Source: Myxococcus stipitatus
GTDB lineage: Bacteria; Myxococcota; Myxococcia; Myxococcales; Myxococcaceae
Direction: 5' to 3'
Length of the DNA: 64,000 nucleotides
Assembly: GCF_021412625.1 (NCBI RefSeq)
Contig: NZ_JAKCFI010000003.1
Location: forward strand, 1,054,001 to 1,118,000
Part shown: positions 1 through 8,409 of the stretch, one piece after another
How positions within the stretch are numbered: position 1 is the first letter of the stretch
How the letters are laid out: each line of letters opens with the position of its first letter
The notes under the pieces: generated by a model
What the model was told of the DNA's origin: nothing
The model's database searches: none
The model's input: only the letters and a program-made list of their open reading frames with translations
Program-made: the position numbers and the translations under genes

Positions 1-677
1 CCCTTGCAGCGCGCGTGCTCGTGCCAGCGCGCATACGCGGGCTTCGCGTCCTCCAGCCACTTGCGGCAGTGCTCCAGCCGCTCCTCGAACGCCCCCGCGA
101 CGGAGGGCGCGTCGAACACGACGAACGCCAGCTCCTTCCAGTCGGGGCTCCGGTCCTGCCGGCGCACCACGCTCACCGTGCGCTGGAAGCGCTTGCGTCC
201 ACCGAACAGCTCGCCGTCCAACGGGAAGTCCGGCAGCCCCGCGACGAACCAGTCCGGCGCGAAGAACTCGTTGCCCAGGCGCGACCAGAAGCGCTTGCCG
301 TCCCAGTACGCCCGCACGCCGTCGAGCTTCTCGCTCATCCACCAGTCCGTCAGGTCGACGTCGTTCTCCCACGGGTGGGCGAGCAGCAGGGGCGGGGCCT
401 TCTCCTCGGCGCCCTCGGCCTCCGCGCCGTCCTCCGCGCCCTGGGGCTTCGCGCGGGTGGGCTTCACGGCGGTGGCCGCGGCGCCGCAGCGGGCGTCCTC
501 GGCGGCGTCCCCACGCACGCGGCGCAGGTGCTTGCAGCTGCGCCGCTCGATGGCGATGGACTGGTTGCGCCAGGCCGGGCACGAGCACGAGTACACCCCG
601 CCCGTGTTCTTGAGGATGTAGGGCTTGGAGCCCGAGCCCTGCACCTCGACCTGCTGCCCGTCCGCGATGTCCGCCAC
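1..677 (-). CDS. ATP-dependent DNA ligase with N-terminal SWIM zinc finger (3' part outside window)
   Basis: The reading frame enters from the left edge; only the first 225 codons are present. A SWIM-type zinc finger is visible first (C31-x-C33, then C48-K-H50). About 65 residues later comes the nucleotidyltransferase motif SEKLDGVRAYWDG, in which K116 is the lysine that would be adenylylated. Next comes a PDFPLDGELF motif typical of small LigE-like ATP-dependent DNA ligases. The Ala/Glu-rich stretch between is a linker. The GTG start at 677 is chosen because GGAGGGG lies about seven bases upstream. Ligases of this class seal nicks and are usually accessory to NAD-dependent LigA. The fusion of a SWIM finger in front of the ligase is the unusual point. 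The C-terminal OB domain cannot be checked here. Confidence 0.85.
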   Translation of the reverse strand, partial: MADIADGQQVEVQGSGSKPYILKNTGGVYSCSCPAWRNQSIAIERRSCKHLRRVRGDAAEDARCGAAATAVKPTRAKPQGAEDGAEAEGAEEKAPPLLLAHPWENDVDLTDWWMSEKLDGVRAYWDGKRFWSRLGNEFFAPDWFVAGLPDFPLDGELFGGRKRFQRTVSVVRRQDRSPDWKELAFVVFDAPSVAGAFEERLEHCRKWLEDAKPAYARWHEHARCK

Positions 678-849
678 GATGCACCCCTCCGTGCCGCGTC
701 CCGCGCGGCGACGAACGGAAGAGTACTCGCTGGGTCCGACATTCCCAGGACGTAGAGCGGTGGGAATCGGACATCCAAGGGGGTGGCCGTCCCCGAGGCG
801 TGGACACACCATGTTGGAATCACCGCGGGTCCGAGGAGGCCGCACGGCA

Positions 850-1335
850 ATGGTGGTCATCGTCATGGGAGTCACGGGGGCCGGGAAATCCACGGTCGGC
901 AAGGCGCTCGCGGAGTCGTTGGGCTGGCGCTTCCTCGACGCGGACGACCTGCACTCCGCCGCCAACGTGGCGAAGATGGCGGCCGGGATTCCGCTCGAGG
1001 ACTCCGACCGCTGGCCGTGGCTCGCCGCCATCCGGGCCCAGATTCAAGAGGCCCTCGAGAGCGGGGAGGACCTCGTCGTCGCCTCGTCGTCGCTCAAGCG
1101 CGTCCACCGCGACACGCTGGCCGTGGACTCCGAACGGATGCGTTGGGTGTACCTGCACGCGCCCAGGGAGGTGCTGGCGCGGCGGATGTCCCAGCGTCAC
1201 GGCCACTTCATGCCGTCGTCGCTCCTGGACAGCCAGCTCGCGACGCTGGAGGTGCCCCATCGCGCGGTGCCCATCGACGTGACGCCGCCTCCAGCGGAGG
1301 TGGTCGCTCGCATCCGCGAGAGCCTGAAGCTCTGA
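850..1335 (+). CDS. gntK: Gluconokinase (carbohydrate kinase, GntK-type)
   Basis: This 161-residue protein has the size and pattern of bacterial thermoresistant gluconokinases, which phosphorylate D-gluconate to 6-phosphogluconate with ATP in the cytosol. A Walker A loop GVTGAGKST lies at residues 7-15. It is followed by the family-typical segment FLDADDLHSAANVAKMAAGIPLED (substrate region, in two runs) and the late motif RHGHFMPSSLLDSQLATLE. The ATG at 850 is preferred over in-frame starts upstream because AGGAGG sits about ten bases before it. The gene is divergent from the ligase with about 170 bases between them, and is followed by a strong hairpin. No gluconate transporter or regulator lies next to it, so it appears monocistronic. 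Confidence 0.9.
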   Translation: MVVIVMGVTGAGKSTVGKALAESLGWRFLDADDLHSAANVAKMAAGIPLEDSDRWPWLAAIRAQIQEALESGEDLVVASSSLKRVHRDTLAVDSERMRWVYLHAPREVLARRMSQRHGHFMPSSLLDSQLATLEVPHRAVPIDVTPPPAEVVARIRESLKL

Positions 1336-1342
1336 CGAAGCG

Positions 1343-1381
1343 GAGAGGGCTCGACCTGGAGCGTCAATCGAGCCCCCTCTC
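1343..1381 (+). terminator. Hairpin terminator after gntK
   Basis: GAGAGGGCTCGA (1343-1354) pairs with TCGAGCCCCCTCTC (1368-1381), leaving a two-base bulge and a 13-base loop, seven bases after the gluconokinase stop. No U-tract follows, which is common in such GC-rich genomes. Function as a terminator is inferred from position. Confidence 0.5.
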
Positions 1382-1740
1382 GTGTCGTCCCGAACCGGAT
1401 GCCGGCCAGGTCTGCCTCGCTGGCCCGCCTCCGGCTTCGTTCAAGGACCTGGTGCCGTGATGTGTCCTCACGGCATGGCGCCGGAATCGCACCGACGCCA
1501 TGCCCCGATGCAGGTCGCATCGTCATCAGCGGCGCCCTCCGCCGCCATGTGACATCGGTCCAATGCGACTGTCGCCGGTCGCCGGTCCCTCGTTGGACAC
1601 CCTTGCCTCGCCCCGCGGAATCGGCCTCGCGTCGCGATGTGTCAGCCTCGCTGCGACAAAAAATGTCGGAGCACATTTGTAAACTGCGTTGCAGATGAGA
1701 TGAGGCTGCGAGAAACGCGCCCATCGAGGGGGCTGACCCG
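1382..1740. other. Intergenic region upstream of the metalloprotease
   Basis: No convincing gene is seen in these 359 bases. The stretch 1640-1700 is much more AT-rich than its surroundings and holds a small inverted repeat CGACA-AAAAA-TGTCG at 1654-1668 and CTGC-GTT-GCAG nearby. This is the likely promoter/operator zone for the lipoprotein protease at 1741. No clear -35/-10 pair could be assigned. Confidence 0.4.
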
Positions 1741-4092
1741 ATGTTTGAAAAATCGAGGTTTCGAGACTGGGCACGTGTGTCCATGGGGTTGTGTGCGCTC
1801 GCGCTGGGGGCGGGAGGTTGCGGCGGCGTCGAGGCGGGCTCCGAGACCTCGTTCCAGGAGCGCGCGTTCCCCGGCCGTGTCGGCGAGGCGCGCAGGGCGC
1901 GTGTCCGCACCCTGTCGGGCGAGCGCGAGGTGACGTACGAGCTCGTCGATGGGGAGCGCGTCTTCCAGGGAGACATCCTGCTCGGAGACGAGGACGTGGG
2001 CGAGGTGCGCGAGGCGGTGGTGGAGGAGTTGGCCGCCACGAGGACGCGTGCGAAGGCGCGCTGGCCCGGCGGCGTGGTGCCCTACACGTTGGACCCGGCG
2101 CTGCCCGCGCCGCAGCGGGTGCTCGCCGCGATGTCGCACTGGGAAGCGCATACGCGCCTGCGCTTCGTGCCGCGCACCACACAGGCCGACTACGTCACCT
2201 TCCGGTCGGGCAACGGCTGCTCCTCGAATGTCGGCCGCATGGGCGGGCAGCAGTTCGTCACGCTCGGGTCGGGCTGCACCACGGGGAACGCGCTGCATGA
2301 AATCGGGCATGTGCTGGGGTTGTGGCACGAGCAGGCCCGCGCGGACCGGGACCGCCACGTGCGCGTGCACCTGGAGAACGTGGAGGAGGGCTACGCGTAT
2401 GCCTTCGACACGTTCGTCCAGCGGGGAGAGGATGGGCGGAGCGCGGGGCCGTACAGGATCGACTCGCTCATGCACTACGCGTCCGACGCCTTCTCCGCCA
2501 ACGGGTTGCCCACGCTCACGCTGTTGGATGGGACGCCCTTCTACGCGAACCGGGAGGTGCCCACGGCGGGAGACATCTGCGCCGTGAGGCGGCTGCACGG
2601 GTTCGGCCGCCACTCCGACCTCGACGGCGACGGCCGCGCCGAGCTCGTCATCGGCGCGCCGGGCGAGGACGTGGGGACGGGCGTGGACCAGGGGGCCGTC
2701 AGCATCTTCATGGGCGCGGCGGGAGGACTGGGCTCGACGGGCCTCTGGCTGCACCGTGACGTGGCGGGCGTGGAGGACGTGGCGGCGGACGGGGACCGCT
2801 TCGGCGCGGCGGTGGCCGTGGGGGACTTCAACGGGGACTGCCTCGCGGACGTGGCGGTGGGGGTGCCGGGGGACGACGTGAACGGCATCGTCGACGCGGG
2901 TTCGGTCCACGTGTTCCCGGGCTCGTTCCATGGCGTGGACCTGGCGGCCGACCGGGTGTTGCACCAGAACACGCCCGGCATCCCGGACAGCGCGGAGCTG
3001 GGGGACCAGTTCGGCGCCACGCTGGCGGTGGGCGACTTCAACGGCGATGGCTATGACGACCTGGCGGTGGGCGTGCCCTTCGAGGACTACGGCTCCTCGG
3101 CCATCGACTCGGGGCTCGTGACGGTGGTGTACGGCTCCGCGGCCGGCCTCACCGCGACGGGGGCACGGAGCTGGAGTCAGGCGTCCGCGCAGGTCCTCGA
3201 GGTCACCGAGAACGGAGACCGCTTCGGCTCCGCGCTGGCGGCGGGAGACTTCGACGGAGATGGCTTCGACGAGCTGGCGGTGGGCGTGCCCTTCGAGGAC
3301 GTGGGCGCCGTGCCGGACGTGGGCGCGGTGAACGTCCTCCGCGGCTCCATCGACGGGCTGTCGAGCGCGGGCAACCAGCTCTGGAGCGCGGGCGGCGCGG
3401 GAGTGCCAGGCAGCGTGAGCGAGGGTGTCCGCTTCGGCTCCGCGCTGGCGGCGGGGGACTTCGATGGAGACGGCCGGAGCGAGCTGGCCATAGGCTCGCC
3501 CGGGCAGACGGTGGGCGTGGCGCCGCGCGCGGGCGCGGTGACGGTGTTGAGGGGGGACGCGTCGGGGCTCGTCTCCACGGGCGCGGTGGCGTGGTCGCAG
3601 GACTCGGCGGGCATCTCCGACGTGGCGGAGGTGGGGGATGGCTTCGGCTCCGCGCTCGTCGTCGAGGACTTCGATGGGGATGGCCACGCGGACCTCGCCG
3701 TCGGCGTGCCTTCGGAGAGCGTGGGCGCCGTGGTGGGGGCGGGGCTGGTGCACGTGTTGTACGGCGCTCCAGGTGGGCTCTCCGGCGCGCGTGAGCAGGT
3801 CTGGTCCCAGGCGGGCTCCGCCGTCGACGACGGCCCCGAGACCCTGGATGTCTTCGGCAACTGTCTGGCGACAGGGGACTTCGATGGCGACGGTGACGCG
3901 GAGCTGGCGGTGGGCGCGCCCTACGAGGACCTGGAGTGGGTCGTCGATTCGGGCGTGGTCCACGTGCTCTACAGCGCTGGGGCCAGTGGCCTCTCCCGCG
4001 TGGGGGAGCAGCGCGTGTCGCACGCGCCCTCGGGAGAGACGGAGCGGGGGGACGCGGTGGAGACGGGGGATGTCTTCGGCCTGGGACTCTAG
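1741..4092 (+). CDS. Astacin-type (M12A) zinc metalloprotease lipoprotein with seven FG-GAP repeats
   Basis: The 783-residue product begins with a lipoprotein signal (LALGAGGC, C27), so it should be anchored to a membrane. The catalytic domain carries the zinc motif HEIGHVLGLWHEQ (H186, E187, H190, H196) and a Met-turn SLMHY (Y246), the signature of astacins. From about residue 285 to the C-terminus there are seven FG-GAP blocks, each with an F(D/N)GDG-type calcium loop followed by LAVGVP-like sequence, as in integrin-alpha-like beta-propellers. The propeller probably mediates adhesion or substrate binding. GAGGGGG lies about nine bases before the ATG. Secreted proteolysis fits a predatory myxobacterium. 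The gene stands alone, flanked by non-coding DNA on both sides. Confidence 0.9.
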   Translation: MFEKSRFRDWARVSMGLCALALGAGGCGGVEAGSETSFQERAFPGRVGEARRARVRTLSGEREVTYELVDGERVFQGDILLGDEDVGEVREAVVEELAATRTRAKARWPGGVVPYTLDPALPAPQRVLAAMSHWEAHTRLRFVPRTTQADYVTFRSGNGCSSNVGRMGGQQFVTLGSGCTTGNALHEIGHVLGLWHEQARADRDRHVRVHLENVEEGYAYAFDTFVQRGEDGRSAGPYRIDSLMHYASDAFSANGLPTLTLLDGTPFYANREVPTAGDICAVRRLHGFGRHSDLDGDGRAELVIGAPGEDVGTGVDQGAVSIFMGAAGGLGSTGLWLHRDVAGVEDVAADGDRFGAAVAVGDFNGDCLADVAVGVPGDDVNGIVDAGSVHVFPGSFHGVDLAADRVLHQNTPGIPDSAELGDQFGATLAVGDFNGDGYDDLAVGVPFEDYGSSAIDSGLVTVVYGSAAGLTATGARSWSQASAQVLEVTENGDRFGSALAAGDFDGDGFDELAVGVPFEDVGAVPDVGAVNVLRGSIDGLSSAGNQLWSAGGAGVPGSVSEGVRFGSALAAGDFDGDGRSELAIGSPGQTVGVAPRAGAVTVLRGDASGLVSTGAVAWSQDSAGISDVAEVGDGFGSALVVEDFDGDGHADLAVGVPSESVGAVVGAGLVHVLYGAPGGLSGAREQVWSQAGSAVDDGPETLDVFGNCLATGDFDGDGDAELAVGAPYEDLEWVVDSGVVHVLYSAGASGLSRVGEQRVSHAPSGETERGDAVETGDVFGLGL

Positions 4093-4417
4093 GTCGGCCG
4101 CCAGCGCGGAGGCGTCGGTCGCGCTTCAGGCCGGCGAGAAGGTGGTCGCGACGACGCGGTCATCCTGGAAGGAGACGATGCCCCAGTTCCTCACCTCGAG
4201 CATCTCCGCGCCTCTTGTGGTCATCCGTCACCGTTCGCCCGCTGCGACGGGCGTCTCCCCTGAACGGTTACATCTCCGACGTCCTCGCCCTTTTCCTGCC
4301 AGCGCATTCCGGGACAGAACGCTTCCGAGCGCTATCGCATCCCTATCGTGACCTGCTCGGAGCGTCTTCACTCCAGGGCTCCATTGCCGAGAACACAAGG
4401 ACCGTCGAATATCGGGT
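4093..4417. other. Intergenic region before the DUF4157 gene
   Basis: These 325 bases hold no supported gene. On the minus strand a 32-codon open frame (4127-4225) can be read, but it has no recognisable relatives or ribosome site. The right half (4250-4417) is distinctly less GC-rich than the protease gene and marks the left edge of the island that carries the DUF4157 gene. Confidence 0.4.
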
Positions 4418-7210
4418 ATGGCCAGACGAATGGGATCCACCACAATGCTGTCACCTGGGATCCCGCAACCGCAGGTCAAAAACAGCCAACGCGCTTTCGC
4501 GCCGCGGCCCCAGCGCGAAGGCGGGGTCGAGCCGGAACAAGCGCCACGGCAAACCGTCGGTGGCCCAGCTCGGCGACAGCTCTCGACCCGGTCGGGGCCT
4601 TCGTGGGACTTCGCCAGGATTCCGGTCTCTGCGCCCCGCGGTTCGCAAGCCGACCATGCGCCGGAGCCGGTTGCCACGCCGCAGTGCATCCAGATGAGTG
4701 GGCAGCCGGCCACGCCTGCCAGCGTGGGCCAGGTCCTCGCGAGTCCCGGCACGCCGCTGGCGCCGGCGCTGCGAGAGGACATGGAGCAGCGTTTCGGCCA
4801 CGATTTCAGCAGGGTGCGGCTGCATACCGATGCCAGGGCGGCGGCGTCCGCCGAACGGGTGTATGCGCGGGCTTACACCGTTGGCTCCCACGTGGTTTTT
4901 GGCGCCGGCCAGTTTTCACCGAGCACGCAGAGCGGCCGTGAGCTTCTGGGCCACGAACTGGCGCACACGATTCAACAGCGAAGCGTTGGCGCCGCGCCAC
5001 CGTCAACCGCGCCGGATGGGGCCTTCGAGCGAAGCGCGGAGGCAGCCGGGCGCGACGTCGCCAGCGGTCGGTTCGTCACCACGGCGCTGCCGGCAAGTGG
5101 CGTCGGACTGTCCCTCTCGGCCGCACCGCTGGAGGCCTACACCGATGACATGCTGGCTCGGGCAAACGCGGAGGTGCTTCAACGGCTGAAGCAAGCATCC
5201 TATCCGGGCCGCGACAGGGACGTCGACCGGCACATGGCCTTGAGGCGTGAGATCGAACGGCGCGCCAGAGCCGCCGCGGTCGCCGAAGCGGAGGCCGTCG
5301 TGCGGGGCACGGAACCCGCGCCGAAGGAAAAGCCGCAGAGGCCGCCGACAAAGTTCAATCCAGGTGGGTTCACCAACGACGACATCTACGCGGGCGTGAA
5401 GGCAAGGGAGGCAGCCGAGAAAGCGAGAGAGGCGAGGGAGCGGCAGGCGCGGAGGCTCGAGGAGGAAGGCAGGCCCGCCCGCCTCATCACCGTGAGACGG
5501 TATTTGACCCTGCACGGCGTTTCCAAGTGGGACATGGCCGACGTGCTCACGGGTTATCTGACGGTCAATGACCTGAGGGTGCTCAGACAAAATGGCCTCG
5601 AAGCGCCAGGTTTCTTCACGCGGAAATACTCCGACCAGGTGATCGCCGCGATCGACAAGGCAGTGCCGCCGGATCGACAGACCGCGGCGCTGTATCAGCA
5701 GGACCTGGAAACAGTTCAGCAGCAGGCCGCCAATATTCGCTACACGGCGGAGAAGATCGAAACCGTTGCATCGGAGGGACCGCACGCGTTGGGTGGGCGG
5801 GTCGTCGGCGCGACGACCGCGGCGATCGTGGGCAAGGACCCGCTGTGGGGCGGAGAGGTCGGCGCAGCCCTCGCGGGTCCTCTCGATATACGAATGCAAC
5901 TGCGGTCCGGCAGGTCGTCTGGGTCATACACGCCGCGACCGGCCTCCAGCGGGGCAGCGAACATCGAGCCCGCGCCACCCCGGCAACCCATGCCTTCCCC
6001 TGGCCCGACAGAAATGCTGGAGCCCGCAACGCGCAACATCGACTCTCGAGTTCCGAACGTGCCTCCGCCCACCCCGAGCGTTGCTGTTCCCAAGGGCGCG
6101 ACCACCGACGCAAGGCCTCCGCCCAAGGCTTCGTGGGGCATGTCCCTTCCACTGCCCCGACGGTCGCCTGGCAACGATAACGCCGTCGATGACATCACCG
6201 CCGCGCGCCAGAAGGTGAACGCCGCGGCGTCACGCCCGCGTCAAGAAGCGCATGTCCAGGAGCGTCCGCTGGCCGCGACCGGCACGGAGGATGTCGCCTC
6301 GGCGCGGATCGTCGCCTCGGCTGACAGCCAACCGAGCGTTTCCCAGGAGCAGGGTGCGACGGACATGCGCATGGGCAAGAAGTCGCGGCCCTCGCCATCG
6401 GTGTCCGGAAGGGTCGACCCGGTACGCTCGTCAGGGGCTGTGCCGGCAGGGAAACCGAAGGAGGTCGTTCGCGAGGAACCGGTGGGCTCGAAATCAGGAG
6501 CCGACCCCACGGCACGCGCGAAGCCGGGGCTCGCCACGCAAGAGGAGGACGCAATCCTGAAGAGGTACACGCGCGGTCTTGCCACCCTCCGCGAGCGCAT
6601 TGAAATCCTCCAACAGCAAGAGGCCAGTCCTTCGCGCGATCCCAAGCGGGTCAGCCGGGCCAAGGAGGCCCGCGATAGCGCGAACCGGGAGCTCACGGCC
6701 ATCGAAGACGAAGCGGCCGGGCGCAGCGACGGCGAGCTGTTCGACCACCTCGTTCGGCTGATAGCGGAGCGAAGGACGCTCAATGGCGATCAAGGGCTCT
6801 CGGCCACCGTGACCGGAATGAGGATCTCCTGCGAAGCAGTGGCGCAGGCGCCGAAGAATCTCCGTGGCATGGACTTCGCTGATATCGCGAGGGAGATGGA
6901 GACGAAGCGCCCGCCCAAAGTCAGCGCTGCCAAGGGCCTGGATATCGGCGGCATGCCGACGGGGCATCAGCGGCTGGAGTGGGTGTTCGATGACGGCAGC
7001 AGGTTGGTCATCGACAGCCCGCGCCAGCTCGGCGGACGCCCCCAAAGCGCCGACCTGCCCCACGCCGAGCTGCACGGTCCGAACGGCGAGCGCCTCGACC
7101 AGCAGGGGATCATCGTCCCGGAGCACTCGCTCTCGGCGCACATGACCATCACCGATAACACGCGTTCGCTCGAAAAATACTTCGCCCCCGCGCGCGCGAA
7201 AACCAAGTAG
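4418..7210 (+). CDS. DUF4157 (eCIS-core/metallopeptidase-like) large protein with possible C-terminal effector domain
   Basis: The 930-residue product has a disordered Arg/Pro-rich N-terminus. It is followed at about 112-190 by a textbook DUF4157 domain: EQRFGHDFSRVRLHTDARAA and then RELLGHELAHTIQQ, with the HExxH at 179-183. DUF4157 proteins are typically found with extracellular contractile injection systems or as polymorphic-toxin-like effectors, where this domain is thought to act in loading or processing. A charged helical region, a long Pro/Ser-rich linker (about 480-700) and a compact C-terminal domain (about 790-930) follow. The last domain is not recognised; it could be the effector. 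No immunity-like gene follows, only a transposase remnant. Base composition is milder than that of neighbouring genes, suggesting acquisition. Starts at codons 1, 5 and 10 are all possible; none has a clear ribosome site. Confidence 0.75.
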   Translation: MARRMGSTTMLSPGIPQPQVKNSQRAFAPRPQREGGVEPEQAPRQTVGGPARRQLSTRSGPSWDFARIPVSAPRGSQADHAPEPVATPQCIQMSGQPATPASVGQVLASPGTPLAPALREDMEQRFGHDFSRVRLHTDARAAASAERVYARAYTVGSHVVFGAGQFSPSTQSGRELLGHELAHTIQQRSVGAAPPSTAPDGAFERSAEAAGRDVASGRFVTTALPASGVGLSLSAAPLEAYTDDMLARANAEVLQRLKQASYPGRDRDVDRHMALRREIERRARAAAVAEAEAVVRGTEPAPKEKPQRPPTKFNPGGFTNDDIYAGVKAREAAEKAREARERQARRLEEEGRPARLITVRRYLTLHGVSKWDMADVLTGYLTVNDLRVLRQNGLEAPGFFTRKYSDQVIAAIDKAVPPDRQTAALYQQDLETVQQQAANIRYTAEKIETVASEGPHALGGRVVGATTAAIVGKDPLWGGEVGAALAGPLDIRMQLRSGRSSGSYTPRPASSGAANIEPAPPRQPMPSPGPTEMLEPATRNIDSRVPNVPPPTPSVAVPKGATTDARPPPKASWGMSLPLPRRSPGNDNAVDDITAARQKVNAAASRPRQEAHVQERPLAATGTEDVASARIVASADSQPSVSQEQGATDMRMGKKSRPSPSVSGRVDPVRSSGAVPAGKPKEVVREEPVGSKSGADPTARAKPGLATQEEDAILKRYTRGLATLRERIEILQQQEASPSRDPKRVSRAKEARDSANRELTAIEDEAAGRSDGELFDHLVRLIAERRTLNGDQGLSATVTGMRISCEAVAQAPKNLRGMDFADIAREMETKRPPKVSAAKGLDIGGMPTGHQRLEWVFDDGSRLVIDSPRQLGGRPQSADLPHAELHGPNGERLDQQGIIVPEHSLSAHMTITDNTRSLEKYFAPARAKTK

Positions 7211-7252
7211 GCGGCGGCGAGAAAGCAGAGCCCCTCGGGTCCCGTGGAGTCA

Positions 7253-7370
7253 CATCGGGCTCGAGGGTGGCCATGGCCCAACCCACCACCTTGCGACTCC
7301 ACGCGTCGATGACGACAACCAGGTCGAGGAAGCCTGCCCACGTCGGAATGTAGGTGAGCTCGAGCACCTG
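7253..7370 (-). pseudogene. IS3-family transposase (OrfB, integrase core) fragment
   Basis: Read leftwards from about 7370 the frame gives LELTYIPTWAGFLDLVVVID followed by AWSRKVVGWAMATLE. This is the highly conserved start of the rve/DDE catalytic core of IS3-group OrfB transposases, including the first catalytic-type aspartate region. Sequence before and after these roughly 40 codons no longer matches, there is no OrfA, and no terminal inverted repeats are recognisable. This is therefore a decayed fragment lying directly downstream of the DUF4157 gene in convergent orientation, evidence of past mobile-element activity at this site. Confidence 0.75.
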
Positions 7371-7422
7371 GACCGGGGGCCCTTCGGCGAGGTGGTGGTG
7401 CGAGTGGGGGCGTGAGCGGGCT

Positions 7423-8049
7423 TCAGCGCACGGGCTCCGCGGTGGCGCCCGCGCGCTCCAGCAGCTCGCGGTACCACGCGAAGGCGCGGGCGGTGCGGTC
7501 GCCCAGGCTCTTCGCGCCCCAGAGGATGGTGAGGGTGCGGCGGGTGTCCGCGTTCGTCTTGGTGCGCTGGGCGTCCTTCACCGCGTTGGCGCAGGGCCCC
7601 TCGGCGTCGAAGAGGCACAGCAGGCCCGCCAGGTCGATGCTCTGCCCGGAGGCGTTGAAGACGTACTGGGCGCCCTCGGGCGCGATGCCGACGCGGAAGG
7701 GGGCCTGGGCGCGGTCCAGGTCCACCACGCTGATGGGCAGGCCGCTGTGCAGGGACACCGCGTTGCACAGGTCCACGGCGGTGTTGATGGAGCCGAGCGA
7801 GCCATCTCCGGCCGCGCGCACGAGGTACTCGGACGCGGGCTTGCCCCGGCCCGTGGGCTTGTAGCCACCGTGGCGGAGCATGTCGCGGATGGCGCCGCGC
7901 ACGGCGTCGTCGCTGGAGAGGGGCGCGGAGGCGTCCGGCTTCAGCAGCGCCACCAGCCAGTCCGGCGAGGGCAGCGAGCCCAGCGGCGCGGGGAAGGTGG
8001 AGGTGAAGGCCAGCGTGTCCAGGGAGGGATGCGGGTCGAGCGTCAGCAC
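7423..8049 (-). CDS. B3/B4 tRNA-editing-like domain protein
   Basis: The 208-residue protein resembles the stand-alone B3/B4 domain found in the beta subunit of phenylalanyl-tRNA synthetase. The family pattern is visible as VRGAIRDMLRHGGYKPTGRG, then a GSINTAVDLCNAVSL segment, then the central GLPISVVDLD strand. In the full synthetase this domain hydrolyses mischarged tRNA; free-standing versions are presumed trans-editing factors, but the substrate of this one is unknown. The ATG at 8049 abuts a 36-bp tandem repeat array immediately upstream, an unusual context for its promoter. It is convergent with the transposase island and divergent from the dehydrogenase at 8410. Confidence 0.75.
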   Translation of the reverse strand: MLTLDPHPSLDTLAFTSTFPAPLGSLPSPDWLVALLKPDASAPLSSDDAVRGAIRDMLRHGGYKPTGRGKPASEYLVRAAGDGSLGSINTAVDLCNAVSLHSGLPISVVDLDRAQAPFRVGIAPEGAQYVFNASGQSIDLAGLLCLFDAEGPCANAVKDAQRTKTNADTRRTLTILWGAKSLGDRTARAFAWYRELLERAGATAEPVR

Positions 8050-8086
8050 GGGCGGACTCTACGCCACGGGCCACGCGCGGGCATCC

Positions 8087-8302
8087 GCTCCGGCGCACCG
8101 TGAAGTGCCGCCGCCAGCGTCCGCTCTGGCGCACCGCGAGGAGGCGCCGCCGGCGTCCGCTCCACGAAGTCGGGAGGAGTCGCCGCCAGCATGCGCTCCG
8201 CGAAGTGGCGAAGGGTCACGGCCTGCATCTGCTCCGGAGCACCGTGAAGTGCCGCCACCGCCATCCGCTCTGCGAAACAGCGAAGTGTCTCCCTTCGCGC
8301 AT
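8087..8302. repeat. Six-unit 36-bp degenerate tandem repeat
   Basis: Six consecutive 36-base units each begin with GCTC(C/T) and contain a CGAAGT/CACCG(T/C)GA core followed by GCCGCC. Unit starts fall at 8087, 8123, 8159, 8195, 8231 and 8267; the last is the most diverged. Because the period is a multiple of three, reading frames stay open on both strands and translate as 12-residue repeats, but there is no start or family resemblance to support a gene. The array fills the space between two divergent genes. Confidence 0.8.
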
Positions 8303-8409
8303 CGGCGACGTGGGTGCGGGCTCGTCTTCATGCGCGTGCTAGCGTGCGCACCTTCCAGTCGTTTCGTGGACGGCCCGCTCGTGCGCGACGCGGGCGAGGA
8401 GGGCAAGCG

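Noticed and set aside
4127-4225. 32-codon minus-strand frame after the metalloprotease
   Set aside because: Too short, with no ribosome site and no recognisable family; could be a decayed gene end but cannot be supported.
8087-8302. Repeat array considered as a CRISPR
   Set aside because: Units are contiguous 36-bp tandem repeats with no unique spacers, and no cas genes are nearby.
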